Virus record (IMG/VR): IMGVR_UViG_3300042887_005324
Coordinates: 1-64,000 of that record
DNA: 64,000 nucleotides
Reading direction: 5' to 3' (one strand)
Origin: a virus
Both the position numbers and the translations under genes were made by a program. Under the pieces are notes generated by a model. That model saw nothing but the letters and a program-made list of their open reading frames with translations. It ran no database searches and was not told the DNA's origin. This document shows positions 1 through 8,645 of this stretch, one piece after another; within the stretch, counting starts at the first letter, position 1, and each line of letters starts with the position of its first letter.

Positions 1-502
1 ATCACAACAAATTGATAAATTAATTGAAGAAGCTAGAAAACGTAAAGTTTCTGAAACTAACGATACACACTTCTTGAAATTCTTAAACAAGTCTCAAGTT
101 GATAGCTATTGGAGCTTGACAACTGAGGAACAAGAACAAGTAAAACTTTACATAAACGAAAGAAGTTATTTTACAAGTTCTGATGTGTTAAAGATGATCA
201 CAGAAGCTTTATCTGTTAAAAATGAATCTCTAGAAGAGAGATTGATTAGATTGATGCCTGAAAACATTAAGCCAATCTGGTCACAAATGAATGAGTCTTC
301 AAAGAAGTCTATCTTGTCTCAAGCTAGATTGTACCCAGACTTAACAACTGAAGCAAAGGTTGAACATTTCTGGTTAACAAGACCATTCAAGAAAAACGAA
401 TCTGTTACTAAGAAATTAGTTGAACATAACGCATTGATTCAAGAAGACAAAGTGTCTGAGAACGAAATGACTGCGATTATGGAAAGATTCAAAAATCTTT
501 AA
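1..502 (+). CDS. Partial prohead core/scaffold-like protein (T4 gp22-like C-terminus)
   Basis: The frame is open from the left edge (codons from base 2), so the gene starts outside the window; the in-window TTG at 74 is not a real start. The visible ~166 residues are charged and helical, with repeated Leu/Ile-x-Glu tripeptides (e.g. YINE, MITE, LIQE) of the kind cut by the T4 prohead protease gp21 (family knowledge). It lies directly upstream of the major capsid gene, which is where T4 carries the scaffold gene 22. The gp22 call rests on position and composition, not on a search. Confidence 0.6.
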   Translation, partial: SQQIDKLIEEARKRKVSETNDTHFLKFLNKSQVDSYWSLTTEEQEQVKLYINERSYFTSSDVLKMITEALSVKNESLEERLIRLMPENIKPIWSQMNESSKKSILSQARLYPDLTTEAKVEHFWLTRPFKKNESVTKKLVEHNALIQEDKVSENEMTAIMERFKNL

Positions 503-565
503 TCTATAAAAAATCCACCCTTTGAAAAATAAAATTTTCCAGGATCATATATAGATATAAGATAC
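503..565 (+). promoter_or_regulatory. Leader/promoter element shared with 44984-45045
   Basis: This stretch before the capsid gene aligns almost base for base with the stretch before the ncRNA/Ro60 locus at 44984-45045. Both read TCTATAAA-n-AATCCACCC, then TTGAAAAAT, an AT-rich spacer ending TTTCC, then TCATATATA. Two such copies outside coding sequence suggest a strong phage promoter. Which box is used cannot be told from sequence alone. Confidence 0.6.
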
Positions 566-588
566 ACAAAAAAAAATAAAAAAAAATT

Positions 589-2349
589 ATGTCACACATT
601 AGAATAGACAAAAACAAAGCATTGAAGAAGTGGTCTCCAGTATTAGAGAACATGGGTGTTTCTGGTGAGGAAAGACTTGATTGGATGTCTGAGTACGCAG
701 AATTCCACTCTATCAATGAGAACGCTTATGTGAACGCAGCTAACGCTGGTATGGGTGCAGTTACTTCACCACAACCATCTGTATATGCTGGTTCTAACGC
801 TTATACTTCTACAAGTACAACTATCAATAACTTCGGTAACGCTGGTTCTGGAGATTTAGGACAAAACTTGTTACCAGTAGCTATGAAAATTGCTGCTCAA
901 ACAATCGGTCTTGATTTAGTTGCTGTAAAACCTTCTCCAGGTCCAAAATTAGATTTGTTGTATATCGACTTTCAATATGATGATGTTGATACTACACAAG
1001 GTCAGCCATTAGTATTCAAATATAGTGATGGTGCTGCTAATGATGCAAGTATTGCTGCTGCAATCAGAGCAATTTCTGGTTTTTCAACTAACATCACTGA
1101 AACAGTTGGTGGATATAGAGCTACAACTTCAGGTAACTTATCTTACAGAGTATGGGTTGCTTTGAATGCTGCTGGTGCAGCTTCAACCGGTCTTAATATT
1201 TCAACTGGTGTTGTTGGTACAAGTGTTAACCCAACTTCTTATGAGGGTGTTGCTGAATTCTTGGGATTCTCTCGTATCGATGGTCTTCCAATTTTCAGAG
1301 CTTACAGACAATCCAATGCTGTTGGTAACTACAATGGTTCTACACCATACGCTGCTCCTTATGTATTTACACAAGCTCAAAACACTTTCACTCCAACAGC
1401 TTCTGTTGCAGCTCAGTGTTCAGCTGTTGCTGGTGTTTCTACTGGTACTGATGGTACAGTTACTTTGATTTCAGCTTTAGAAGATCACCTTCCAGGTTTT
1501 TCTTCAAACTTCTCTACAAATTCTCAGAATGGTAGATACCCAATGAGTCGTGCTGAAGATGATCAATCATATGCTGGTGTAATCGGACCAAAAGTTTCTA
1601 CTAAGTCTATCGCAGTTGGTACTATCGAAGTATCTTCAGCTCTTAGAAGAACTGAAATCGAGGATATCAAAGCTAACACAGGTATGGATATCGTTCAAAA
1701 GATGGAGTCTATCCTTGTTAACGAATTGTCTCAAACAATTTCTAAGCAAATCGTTGCTAAGATCTTTGAAATGGGTGATTTGAACAGAGCATCTGCTCCA
1801 CTTGGTGGAACTGGTTCTATCACAAGTCAGACTATCTTCGACTTAGATACTGCTTATGTAAATGTTGGCCCAGGTGGTGAAACTACTCACGCTGTTCAAC
1901 GTAAGTTGATCACTAAGATGGTTCACGCTTCTAACTACATTGCTACTGAAGGTCGTGTAGGTCCAGCTCAATACGCTGTAACAAACGGAGGTTTAGCTGC
2001 AGCTATGATGGACATCGCTGGTTATACTATTAACCCAACTAAATCTAAAATCAACGGTTCTGGTCAATTGTATCCAGTTGGTCAAATCGGTGATATCCAA
2101 ATTTATGTTGATCCATATTTGAGATATAACGATAACCGTATCGTTTTAGGTAGAAAGAATAACCCAGATCAACCAGGTATCATTTTCGTACCTTATTTGA
2201 TGGCTCAATCTATCAGCATCATCTCTGAAGCAACTTTCGCTCCAAGAATGTTACTTCGTTCAAGATATGCAGTTGCTGAAGTTGGTTGGTTCCCACAAAA
2301 GCAATATATGACTATTGTTACTAAAGATGCTTCTGGTTATCTTAACTAA
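589..2349 (+). CDS. 23: Major capsid protein, T4 gp23-like
   Basis: 586 residues, close to T4 gp23 in length. The N-terminus has the gp23-type segment KKWSPVLENMGV; residues ~90-130 correspond to the gp23 region with Pro/Ile-x-L-D followed by V-x-P-x-x-x-P. The C-terminal P-domain pattern includes a GQIGDIQIYVDPY segment followed by an arginine-rich APRMLLRSRY run. An I-N-E site at residues 42-44 is a plausible prohead-protease cleavage point (T4 gp23 is cut after a Glu near residue 65). ATG follows an A-rich tract and the shared leader; a UUCG-loop terminator follows. Confidence 0.92.
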   Translation: MSHIRIDKNKALKKWSPVLENMGVSGEERLDWMSEYAEFHSINENAYVNAANAGMGAVTSPQPSVYAGSNAYTSTSTTINNFGNAGSGDLGQNLLPVAMKIAAQTIGLDLVAVKPSPGPKLDLLYIDFQYDDVDTTQGQPLVFKYSDGAANDASIAAAIRAISGFSTNITETVGGYRATTSGNLSYRVWVALNAAGAASTGLNISTGVVGTSVNPTSYEGVAEFLGFSRIDGLPIFRAYRQSNAVGNYNGSTPYAAPYVFTQAQNTFTPTASVAAQCSAVAGVSTGTDGTVTLISALEDHLPGFSSNFSTNSQNGRYPMSRAEDDQSYAGVIGPKVSTKSIAVGTIEVSSALRRTEIEDIKANTGMDIVQKMESILVNELSQTISKQIVAKIFEMGDLNRASAPLGGTGSITSQTIFDLDTAYVNVGPGGETTHAVQRKLITKMVHASNYIATEGRVGPAQYAVTNGGLAAAMMDIAGYTINPTKSKINGSGQLYPVGQIGDIQIYVDPYLRYNDNRIVLGRKNNPDQPGIIFVPYLMAQSISIISEATFAPRMLLRSRYAVAEVGWFPQKQYMTIVTKDASGYLN

Positions 2350-2370
2350 TAGTTAAAAAAACTAACAAAA

Positions 2371-2394
2371 AAGTCTTCTTCGGAAGACTTTTTT
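2371..2394 (+). terminator. Intrinsic terminator with UUCG tetraloop
   Basis: Eight-base-pair stem AAGTCTTC/GAAGACTT closed by TTCG and followed by a T run, 21 bases after the capsid stop codon. Confidence 0.9.
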
Positions 2395-2453
2395 GTTTTA
2401 AATATGTGTTTTTTTAAGAATATTTAAAAAATGAAAAAAAGTGATTTTTTTAA

Positions 2454-2463
2454 TTAATATATA
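2454..2463 (+). promoter_or_regulatory. TTAATATATA promoter-like box upstream of 2491
   Basis: One of the recurrent TTTAATATATA-type boxes in this genome. Here it lies 27 bases before the ATG, so this transcript would have a normal short leader. Confidence 0.45.
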
Positions 2464-2490
2464 CTGTATATAAAAATAAAGAAAATAGAT

Positions 2491-3153
2491 ATGTCAAAAC
2501 CTTATTTCAAAATTAACTCAGTAACATATTCAAACAGTAATTTGACTGTAAGATATGATTTCGGTAGAACAAGAGGTTCAGTAGATGGTAATAATATTAT
2601 AGAGATCGATGGTTTTTCAGGTTCTCAGACATTTACTGAAAATAACAGATACGGATTTAATGAAGTCCAATCGATAACTATTGGTGCTCTTGGTACTTCA
2701 TCTACGGCTGGATATACTGATCCTAGTTCACTGACTTGGACTTTTGGTGGTACAGTTTCAAATCAAACTAACGCTAAACCAACACTTGGAACACATCAAT
2801 TGGTTTCCTACACAGCTTCGGCTGCACAGACTCTATCAGACTTTTTATCTGGATTGGCAACTTCAGTGAATACGAGTTCAGTGAATACTAAGGGTATAAT
2901 CGCATCGACCACATCAACAACAATCACTTTTGCGGCTTCAAACACTGGTAATTTATACAATAACACACAATTATTTATGAATCTTACTAGAGGTGGTACA
3001 AGTGTGATTGGTACTTCAAGTGTTGGAGTAACAAATAGTGCTACGTACTCAGGTGGTGTTACAACATATAATGTTGAAATATCTATACCTGCAGTTGGTG
3101 GATATGCTTCAAGATATTCGATTTCATCGAATACAGCATCTGTATTATTATAA
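2491..3153 (+). CDS. Putative capsid-associated or other virion structural protein
   Basis: 220 residues, rich in Ser, Thr, Gly and Asn with alternating beta-strand character, no cysteine and no transmembrane segment. The sequence opens with a folded-looking strand region and continues with Gly/Ser/Thr-rich repeats typical of phage decoration or fibre proteins. It sits alone between two terminators directly after the major capsid gene, which suggests a head decoration or other virion role; this is inference from position and composition. No family recognised. Confidence 0.5.
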   Translation: MSKPYFKINSVTYSNSNLTVRYDFGRTRGSVDGNNIIEIDGFSGSQTFTENNRYGFNEVQSITIGALGTSSTAGYTDPSSLTWTFGGTVSNQTNAKPTLGTHQLVSYTASAAQTLSDFLSGLATSVNTSSVNTKGIIASTTSTTITFAASNTGNLYNNTQLFMNLTRGGTSVIGTSSVGVTNSATYSGGVTTYNVEISIPAVGGYASRYSISSNTASVLL

Positions 3154-3172
3154 CTAATCTAAAAAAAATATT

Positions 3173-3199
3173 AAAACCCTCATTTAATGAGGGTTTTTT
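3173..3199. terminator. Bidirectional terminator
   Basis: Perfect 11-bp stem AAAACCCTCAT/ATGAGGGTTTT with a three-base loop. The minus-strand glycosylase gene stops inside the loop, so the hairpin serves both converging genes. Confidence 0.88.
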
Positions 3200-3963
3200 A
3201 TTTTATACTTGTTTAGAATCCAGATGTTCCTATTGCCGAATTGTTGTTTGTGACAGTCTTTTTTATTACCATAGAATTTTAACCAGTTGTCAATATTACT
3301 TTTTTGAAATGGATTGACCCAATCTCTTAACTCACCTCCACCGAAAGAGTATGACTCTTCACAACAGGTTTTAATTAAAATGAGCAAACTTTCAACTTCT
3401 TTTTTACTTAGTGTATTGAATGATAAAAAAGGATTTAAATCAGATCTTCCAAGTATTTCTGCTGTTAAATATGCTCCTATTCCATTGAAGTACTTTTGAT
3501 TAAGCAAAACCTCACACAAGTTTTTTTTGAAAACTGGTTTGTCTATATTATCAAATATATTTTTTCTAAAAAGTTCATATTCTCTAACTGGGTCAGGTCC
3601 TCTTTTTGTTCCAGTAAATGGTTTATTCACTGAATATTTTGGACCCATATATCCACCATGTAATATTAAAGAATATCCTTGTGAATCATCAAGTCTCAGT
3701 CTAATATAATTGGTGTTATTCCATTCTGAAGTTGGTACATATTTCCAATTTCCATTCATTCCCATGAATACATAAATTTCATAATTATCAATGTGAATTT
3801 TCAATTCTTTTCCTCTTGATGATGAATTTATCGTGAATTCATGATCAATAAAAAGACTCGGTACATTCCCTTTTGCTACATGATAAGCTTTTATGAATTT
3901 TTTATTAGTAGATTTCTCATTTATAAAATCTGACATTATTCTAACTTCCGATAGTTCTGGCAT
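3184..3963 (-). CDS. Fpg/Nei-family DNA glycosylase/AP lyase, zinc finger degenerate
   Basis: 259 residues starting MPELSEV, which gives the family catalytic Pro2 and Glu3 after Met removal (family knowledge). The beta-sandwich lysine lies in SSRGKEL near residue 50. A helix-two-turn-helix occurs around LNQKYFNGIGAYLTAEIL. The family C-terminal four-Cys zinc finger is reduced: the tail FYGNKKDCHKQQFGNRNIW has one Cys. It would excise oxidised bases if active; a zincless finger occurs in some family members. Convergent with the head genes. Confidence 0.85.
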   Translation of the reverse strand: MPELSEVRIMSDFINEKSTNKKFIKAYHVAKGNVPSLFIDHEFTINSSSRGKELKIHIDNYEIYVFMGMNGNWKYVPTSEWNNTNYIRLRLDDSQGYSLILHGGYMGPKYSVNKPFTGTKRGPDPVREYELFRKNIFDNIDKPVFKKNLCEVLLNQKYFNGIGAYLTAEILGRSDLNPFLSFNTLSKKEVESLLILIKTCCEESYSFGGGELRDWVNPFQKSNIDNWLKFYGNKKDCHKQQFGNRNIWILNKYKIKNPH

Positions 3964-4002
3964 AAAAGATATTTTTCATGATATGGTGAATTTGATTTTT
4001 GT

Positions 4003-4521
4003 TTAGAAATTTAGTATTTCATGATATTCTATAGGTTTTCTTTCTTCACTGGATAAAAGATTAAAAAATTTACATTGTCTCAATATGTATTCAGAGTGTT
4101 CTATATTCTTTTCGTTTGCTTTGCCGAGAGTTAAGTGAAAAGAAAAATAGGGCTCTCTATTCAAACCACAAGTTTCTCTAATTATCTCAGCATCTGGACA
4201 GTATACTCTAAGCCACCAGTGATTGCCATTACTTCTTGGTTCGGTTTCTACATAGAAGTCAATTTCTTTACCATTAAAGATTAAAGAAACTTGATTGAAT
4301 ATATCACTATTCATCCTATCTGATATAAAACTAATGTGTGTTCCTCGAAGATTTTTATTTAGTTCAAGATTAAACCTTTTTTTCAGAAACCAAGCATAAT
4401 ATCTTGCAAGATCACAATCGGTTTTAATGATCGCTACTCTTTTCCAAGAAGATTGATTTTTATGTTTTCTAGTAACATCTTCTGGTTCAAAATCTAATAT
4501 GCCTCTTACTTTGATTAACAT
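4003..4521 (-). CDS. Putative 2H phosphoesterase (two HxS/T motifs)
   Basis: 172 residues with two His-x-Ser/Thr motifs, H62-I-S64 in RGTHISF and H129-L-T131 in FSFHLTLGK, each in a hydrophobic strand. This spacing and context are the signature of the 2H phosphoesterase fold (LigT, cyclic phosphodiesterases, and the phage anti-CBASS enzyme Acb1). The substrate cannot be read from sequence; RNA 2',3'-ends or cyclic oligonucleotide signals are options. A host-type TATATTTG box lies 4 bases before the ATG, consistent with early expression. Confidence 0.6.
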   Translation of the reverse strand: MLIKVRGILDFEPEDVTRKHKNQSSWKRVAIIKTDCDLARYYAWFLKKRFNLELNKNLRGTHISFISDRMNSDIFNQVSLIFNGKEIDFYVETEPRSNGNHWWLRVYCPDAEIIRETCGLNREPYFSFHLTLGKANEKNIEHSEYILRQCKFFNLLSSEERKPIEYHEILNF

Positions 4522-4525
4522 ATTA

Positions 4526-4533
4526 CAAATATA
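4526..4533 (-). promoter_or_regulatory. Host-type -7 box TATATTTG upstream of 4521
   Basis: On the minus strand this reads TATATTTG, matching the Bacteroidota housekeeping TAnnTTTG element. It ends 4 bases before the ATG, so a leaderless or near-leaderless transcript is implied if it is used. No clear upstream TTG element was seen. Confidence 0.45.
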
Positions 4534-4586
4534 AGAAATATTTAGGTATAATTATGTATTAAATATATAAAGAAAAAATATTTTAT

Positions 4587-4760
4587 ATGAATAATTTGTT
4601 CAAATCTACTCCTGGTTTGTCTAAAAAAGATTTAAGATTACTTAGAGAAAAGTTTGTTAATCAATATATTAGAGAGAAAAATTGGAATAAAGATAAGCTA
4701 ACACCAAGTCAATTACTTGAGATAGTGGAGAATTCTTTATATAAAGATCCACAGCCTTAA
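4587..4760 (+). CDS. Small hypothetical protein (57 aa)
   Basis: ATG at 4587 in an A-rich context gives a 57-residue basic helical protein (contains STPGLSKKDLRLL and LTPSQLLEIVEN). It lies between divergent and convergent neighbours, and its stop overlaps the stop of the minus-strand peptidase gene by 4 bases, a typical compact phage junction. Function unknown. Confidence 0.6.
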   Translation: MNNLFKSTPGLSKKDLRLLREKFVNQYIREKNWNKDKLTPSQLLEIVENSLYKDPQP

Positions 4761-5836
4761 AAAATATCTTCTGTAATATTCTCCTTTAGATGTGAATATG
4801 GAATATTTTCTAAACTTGGTAAAAAATTTATTAAGTCTGACCTAGTTCCAACGAAGGAATACTGACTATCACCTTCTTCTTGACAATAGCAGTTTCTACC
4901 ATCCCAATATACATATTCTGGGCAGTATCCTTTTTGTGAAAGAACTTCTTCGATCTCATATTGTTCTTTTTCTATCCAAGATTTCGAAATGAACATTTTT
5001 TTAGTATTATCATTCTCGATAATATTAGTGTAATAAGTCTCCTTAAAATCATCACTTTTTTTCTTTATTTCATCGTCGTCCTCATCATCCCACCCAGGAT
5101 AGTCTATATCATTATCTCCTGGAATTCTAACTACTGGTAATGTTTCCCAATCAATTTTAACACAAGCTTGACATAGTTTAGCCAGGTATTCAATGTCTTG
5201 AATTTCATCAGTTGTGTGTTCATTATAGTATCCAACAGATATATTTGTACATTCTGGCACAATATCTGTGAACTGAGCAGAGTCTGTCATAATACCTGTG
5301 TTATCTGGTGATAAATTGAGACCTAGTCCGGTTGAATTTAGCCTATAAGAAAGTAATTCAGCGAATTCATTTGAACAACATCTACCATATAATTGATGTG
5401 TAATAACAGAGGTTGTTCCTCTTCTATCAAATGAAATGACCTTTGTGATATTAGGCCAGTCAAATCCACTTGAAAGTTCGCTGCTACCAATACATCCAAC
5501 TTCTTCTCCTATAAAGAAGTAGTAAAGACCAGGTATATTTTTTTCAATCATATAAAGAAGAACTACTAGTCCAGCTTTATCATCTGCTCCAAGTATAGTT
5601 TTTCCGTCAGTACCAATTAAATTATTTTCATGTATATGAACAACATTTTTACGATATGAACAAGCCGTATCTAAATGACACGTGAACATAGTAGTGAAAC
5701 CATCACCAATAGTTAGGAAAAAGTTACCAAATTCATCCATTTGTGTTCCTTTAGGAAGAAACTTTATCATTCTATATTCATTTCCATAAGGAATTGTTTG
5801 TTTTGTAAGTTGTAGAAATTTTCTTCGTATTCTCAT
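4757..5836 (-). CDS. M20/M28/M42-type zinc aminopeptidase-like protein (copy 1)
   Basis: 359 residues. Metal-site motifs appear in family order: H54-x-D56 in TCHLDTA, D85-D86 in LGADDKAG, the E111-E112 pair in FIGEEVG, D137 in ISFDRR, and H206 in YNEHTTDE. All ligands of a di-zinc co-catalytic site are therefore present. The C-terminal ~100 residues are acidic and unrelated. A paralogue at 12536-13912 shares the core. Substrate unknown; digestion of host peptides or a regulatory peptide are possibilities. A TATATTTG box lies upstream (5859-5866). Confidence 0.78.
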   Translation of the reverse strand: MRIRRKFLQLTKQTIPYGNEYRMIKFLPKGTQMDEFGNFFLTIGDGFTTMFTCHLDTACSYRKNVVHIHENNLIGTDGKTILGADDKAGLVVLLYMIEKNIPGLYYFFIGEEVGCIGSSELSSGFDWPNITKVISFDRRGTTSVITHQLYGRCCSNEFAELLSYRLNSTGLGLNLSPDNTGIMTDSAQFTDIVPECTNISVGYYNEHTTDEIQDIEYLAKLCQACVKIDWETLPVVRIPGDNDIDYPGWDDEDDDEIKKKSDDFKETYYTNIIENDNTKKMFISKSWIEKEQYEIEEVLSQKGYCPEYVYWDGRNCYCQEEGDSQYSFVGTRSDLINFLPSLENIPYSHLKENITEDIF

Positions 5837-5858
5837 CGATTTTATTTATAGATTAATA

Positions 5859-5866
5859 CAAATATA
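5859..5866 (-). promoter_or_regulatory. Host-type -7 box TATATTTG upstream of 5836
   Basis: Minus-strand TATATTTG, 22 bases before the ATG. Upstream on the same strand are three consecutive TTTG units, one of them 16 bases from the box, close to the spacing described for Bacteroidota promoters. Confidence 0.5.
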
Positions 5867-5926
5867 AGAATAAAAAAACAAACAAACAAATAATTTTTAA
5901 TATAAAAATAAAAAGAAATTTACATC

Positions 5927-6676
5927 ATGCAAGCAAATTATACTCCACTATTCACATATATAATTCCTTTTAGATTTAGACCAGACAAGATGATTCCTTT
6001 AAGAAGAGTATTAGATTGGTTGTCGGGATTCCAAGGAGTCGAGATTTTAATTGTTGAACAAGATAAACACTCTAAAATTTCACATATGAATTTGAAGGCT
6101 AAACACATTTTTATTGAAAATGAAGGTGAGTTTAACAAGTCTTGGGCTTATAATGTTGGATTGAAGAGAAGTCAATCACCTGTGGTTATCTGTGGTGAAG
6201 CCGATTTTATTATGAATCCAAATGATTTGATTTTTTCTTTGAACACATTACAAAATTTTGACTGTGTTTTACCAATCAGTAAGGTCACAAACTTGAATCC
6301 CGGTGAATCTAATATGGATTTTAATTCTATTTTTAGTGTTAAAAACAACATGCCAACTTTTGTTTCAACAAATGGAATTTCATTATTTAAAAAAGATGCT
6401 TTGAATAGAATAGCCGGTTGGAATGAAGATTTTATTGGTTCGGTATATGAGAATAGATTTCAAGAGATGAAGGTAACAAAATTGTTAAATACCAAAAAAC
6501 TTGACCTAATTGGATATCACTTTTTTCATCAATCTTCAATGCCTAGTTTTCAGTTTGATCAAAGAAACAAACAAATATTTGAACATTATTCTGATGCTGA
6601 CGTAAATAAACTACAGAATCACATAAATATTGTTGCATCAAAAGTAGGACACGCCAATAAGTTCTGTGGAATTTAA
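5927..6676 (+). CDS. Family 2-like glycosyltransferase
   Basis: 249 residues with a GT-A style N-terminus: FTYIIPFRFR, then a strand LIVEQD, then NKSWAYNVGLKRS, and an acidic CGEADF near residue 85 at the place of the usual DxD. The C-terminal part has AGWNEDFIGSVYENRF, resembling the galactosyltransferase C-terminal acceptor motif (GWxEDFxGWGxED). Probably transfers a sugar to a phage or host surface or DNA acceptor; acceptor not determinable. It is the only plus-strand gene in a minus-strand block. Confidence 0.7.
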   Translation: MQANYTPLFTYIIPFRFRPDKMIPLRRVLDWLSGFQGVEILIVEQDKHSKISHMNLKAKHIFIENEGEFNKSWAYNVGLKRSQSPVVICGEADFIMNPNDLIFSLNTLQNFDCVLPISKVTNLNPGESNMDFNSIFSVKNNMPTFVSTNGISLFKKDALNRIAGWNEDFIGSVYENRFQEMKVTKLLNTKKLDLIGYHFFHQSSMPSFQFDQRNKQIFEHYSDADVNKLQNHINIVASKVGHANKFCGI

Positions 6677-7227
6677 CACTCCACTCTTATTTTCTCATAC
6701 TTGATTAACAACTTATACATTTTATCAAACTCAGAATCAATATTCTGAACTATTTTTGAATGCCACTTGTTGTTATTAAAGTATTCGATTATCATTCCCG
6801 ATTTAAAATCGTCTTTATTTTTTGGGAAAAAATATCTCTTTTTTTCTGTCAAAGTAAAGGAAATACCTTGGTAAATGTAGGTCTTTTTCTCTAATTGTGA
6901 GTCGTAGTTGGTAATTATTAAATTATTTTCAGTTCCATCACTCTTTACGACCTTCGGTTGTTCTTGACCTTTAACTTTAATTACAATTGATTGTAATTTG
7001 AATGTTTCTCTAATGAACATCGCATCAAATTCTAAGTCCGAATTATCATCATAAGACGAAATGGCAATGAACGCTTCAAAGAATTGGTTTTTATAAAAGG
7101 ATTTTATTGGTAAAATTGTGTAATCATGTGAGTATAGATAATCACATATTTTTTCATTAACTATAGAGTTTAGAGTATCATCAGATAATATGAGATATCT
7201 AAGATTAATATCAGATAGATTAAACAT
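6673..7227 (-). CDS. Hypothetical protein
   Basis: 184 residues, mixed alpha/beta, rich in Lys, Asp and aromatic residues, no cysteine motif or membrane segment. The stop overlaps the stop of the convergent glycosyltransferase gene by 4 bases. A TTTAATATATA box ends 4 bases before the ATG, placing it in the group with very short or no leader. Family not recognised. Confidence 0.55.
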   Translation of the reverse strand: MFNLSDINLRYLILSDDTLNSIVNEKICDYLYSHDYTILPIKSFYKNQFFEAFIAISSYDDNSDLEFDAMFIRETFKLQSIVIKVKGQEQPKVVKSDGTENNLIITNYDSQLEKKTYIYQGISFTLTEKKRYFFPKNKDDFKSGMIIEYFNNNKWHSKIVQNIDSEFDKMYKLLIKYEKIRVEC

Positions 7228-7231
7228 AGAT

Positions 7232-7242
7232 TATATATTAAA
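7232..7242 (-). promoter_or_regulatory. TTTAATATATA box, 4 nt before ATG of 7227
   Basis: Exact copy of the recurrent 11-mer on the minus strand, 4 bases before the start codon. Confidence 0.5.
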
Positions 7243-7263
7243 TCTATCATTCCAAACTTGAAA

Positions 7264-7425
7264 TTACTTTTTAATTTCCGAAACTGAAAAGATAGATGTC
7301 AAAACTTTCGAATCTAATTTCTTTATTTCTGAGAAAATAGATATCGCATCCACAATATCGGTAGCTTCAACTTTGTTAATAATCTCATCCGGATTATTTT
7401 TAGTAAAAAGTGCAAAGGTTTTCAT
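7264..7425 (-). CDS. Small hypothetical protein (53 aa)
   Basis: ATG at 7425 gives a 53-residue protein beginning MKTFALFTKN and containing a helical segment with IVDAISIFSEIKKLD. It is closely packed between two minus-strand genes (38 bases to the upstream one's end side, 8 bases after the polymerase-like gene start). Its composition fits a real small phage protein; function unknown. Confidence 0.6.
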   Translation of the reverse strand: MKTFALFTKNNPDEIINKVEATDIVDAISIFSEIKKLDSKVLTSIFSVSEIKK

Positions 7426-7433
7426 ATAATAAT

Positions 7434-8645
7434 TTATTTTTTGAATTCTTCGTATATATGTCTGTAAAAAATTTTTTCAACAATCTCCTTATACTTTTTT
7501 TGACAAACTATACTATCGTGAATAGTCACAAGTTTTATCTCAGGGTATATATACATAATTTCTTTTATTATTTTGTTGAAAATAAGACAAGATTCTAAAT
7601 TTTGAAGGTCATGTGATAAAACTTTATAGTTATTATGAAGAGTTTTATATTCTTTAATAAAGAGATAAATGGTTGGAAAAAGTTTTTTGAATAAACTATC
7701 ACCTTTGCTTCTAAAGTTTTTCCCGAATAAAACTTTATAAACCATTTCTTTAACTAATTTCTTTTGTTTAAATTCTGAATTATCCATTAAATACTGATAG
7801 AAATTGCCTGAAGATGTCAATATTCTAAACAACTGAAATTCTGATTCATCAACAATTGACATACCATCAGATTCAATCAATTTATTTAGAAATAAAGGTT
7901 GGCTGTTTTTAATATCGATCTCAGTTGTCTCTTCATTATCAATTAATAAACAATTTTTTCGGATGAAGGATTTTAGAATTGTAAAATTTGTATGCATTCT
8001 ACCATAGTTATCAAAGTGATAAAATATGTGTTTGTCATTAATACACTCTACACTATACTTATTTCGATTGTAAATGTCAATATCTTGTAGGGTAGAATCT
8101 AAAAAGAAAATAGCTTTATCAAATTGTATTGTGACATGAAATAAATCATCTACAAGTTTTTTTTTAACATCTGGTATGATAGAATTAGATTTTATGTCTT
8201 GACTTTCTATGAGAGATATTGCGTTTTTGTACTTTTTGAGTAAAACACTATCATCATTTTTGAATCTATTAATTTTACCTTTTATGACAAATTCATTTAG
8301 ACGATATATCCTGGCATTTTTTCCTTTTTGATGATTTCTAACTAATTTGAGTATATTTTGTTTGACTAAAAATTCTATGTAGTAATTATATCTAAATCCA
8401 TATTTTTCTTTTAGTACAACGGATGATAAATTAAAAATATTCTCTTTCTTAAAATAATATTTTAGTATTAGATTATGAACTATATCTATCAAATAACAAG
8501 TCTTTAACTTAACTTCTCTATGGTAAAATTGTTTACTTCGGGATATATCAAATAAAACCTCAGGTAAAAACTGAACACTATATTTCTTATCGTTCAGTTT
8601 TTTTCTGATGTTAAATTTTTTTGATTTGTATTCTTTTACAATCAT
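7434..8645 (-). CDS. Divergent family-A-polymerase-like protein with winged-helix-like N-terminus
   Basis: 403 residues. Three polymerase-like motifs occur in order: motif A at 242-250 (EIDIKNSQP, D244), a motif B/O-helix-like stretch at 296-309 (KLVKEMVYKVLFGK), and motif C at 374-379 (TIHDSI, D377), preceded by LQNLESCLIFNKII, which mirrors the Pol I segment before its HDE motif. Residues ~55-120 look like a winged helix ending ARIYRLN. No exonuclease domain is seen. Possibly a primase-like or repair polymerase or a mobile-element replicase. The downstream gene's ATG-side overlaps by 4 bases. Confidence 0.5.
   Translation of the reverse strand: MIVKEYKSKKFNIRKKLNDKKYSVQFLPEVLFDISRSKQFYHREVKLKTCYLIDIVHNLILKYYFKKENIFNLSSVVLKEKYGFRYNYYIEFLVKQNILKLVRNHQKGKNARIYRLNEFVIKGKINRFKNDDSVLLKKYKNAISLIESQDIKSNSIIPDVKKKLVDDLFHVTIQFDKAIFFLDSTLQDIDIYNRNKYSVECINDKHIFYHFDNYGRMHTNFTILKSFIRKNCLLIDNEETTEIDIKNSQPLFLNKLIESDGMSIVDESEFQLFRILTSSGNFYQYLMDNSEFKQKKLVKEMVYKVLFGKNFRSKGDSLFKKLFPTIYLFIKEYKTLHNNYKVLSHDLQNLESCLIFNKIIKEIMYIYPEIKLVTIHDSIVCQKKYKEIVEKIFYRHIYEEFKK

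Noticed and set aside
504-716. Minus-strand 70-residue frame over the capsid leader
   Set aside because: It covers the promoter and the antisense of the capsid start, and its composition is low-complexity hydrophobic; a shadow.
1166-1468. Frame inside the capsid gene
   Set aside because: Leu/Val-rich alternative frame of a highly expressed gene; shadow.
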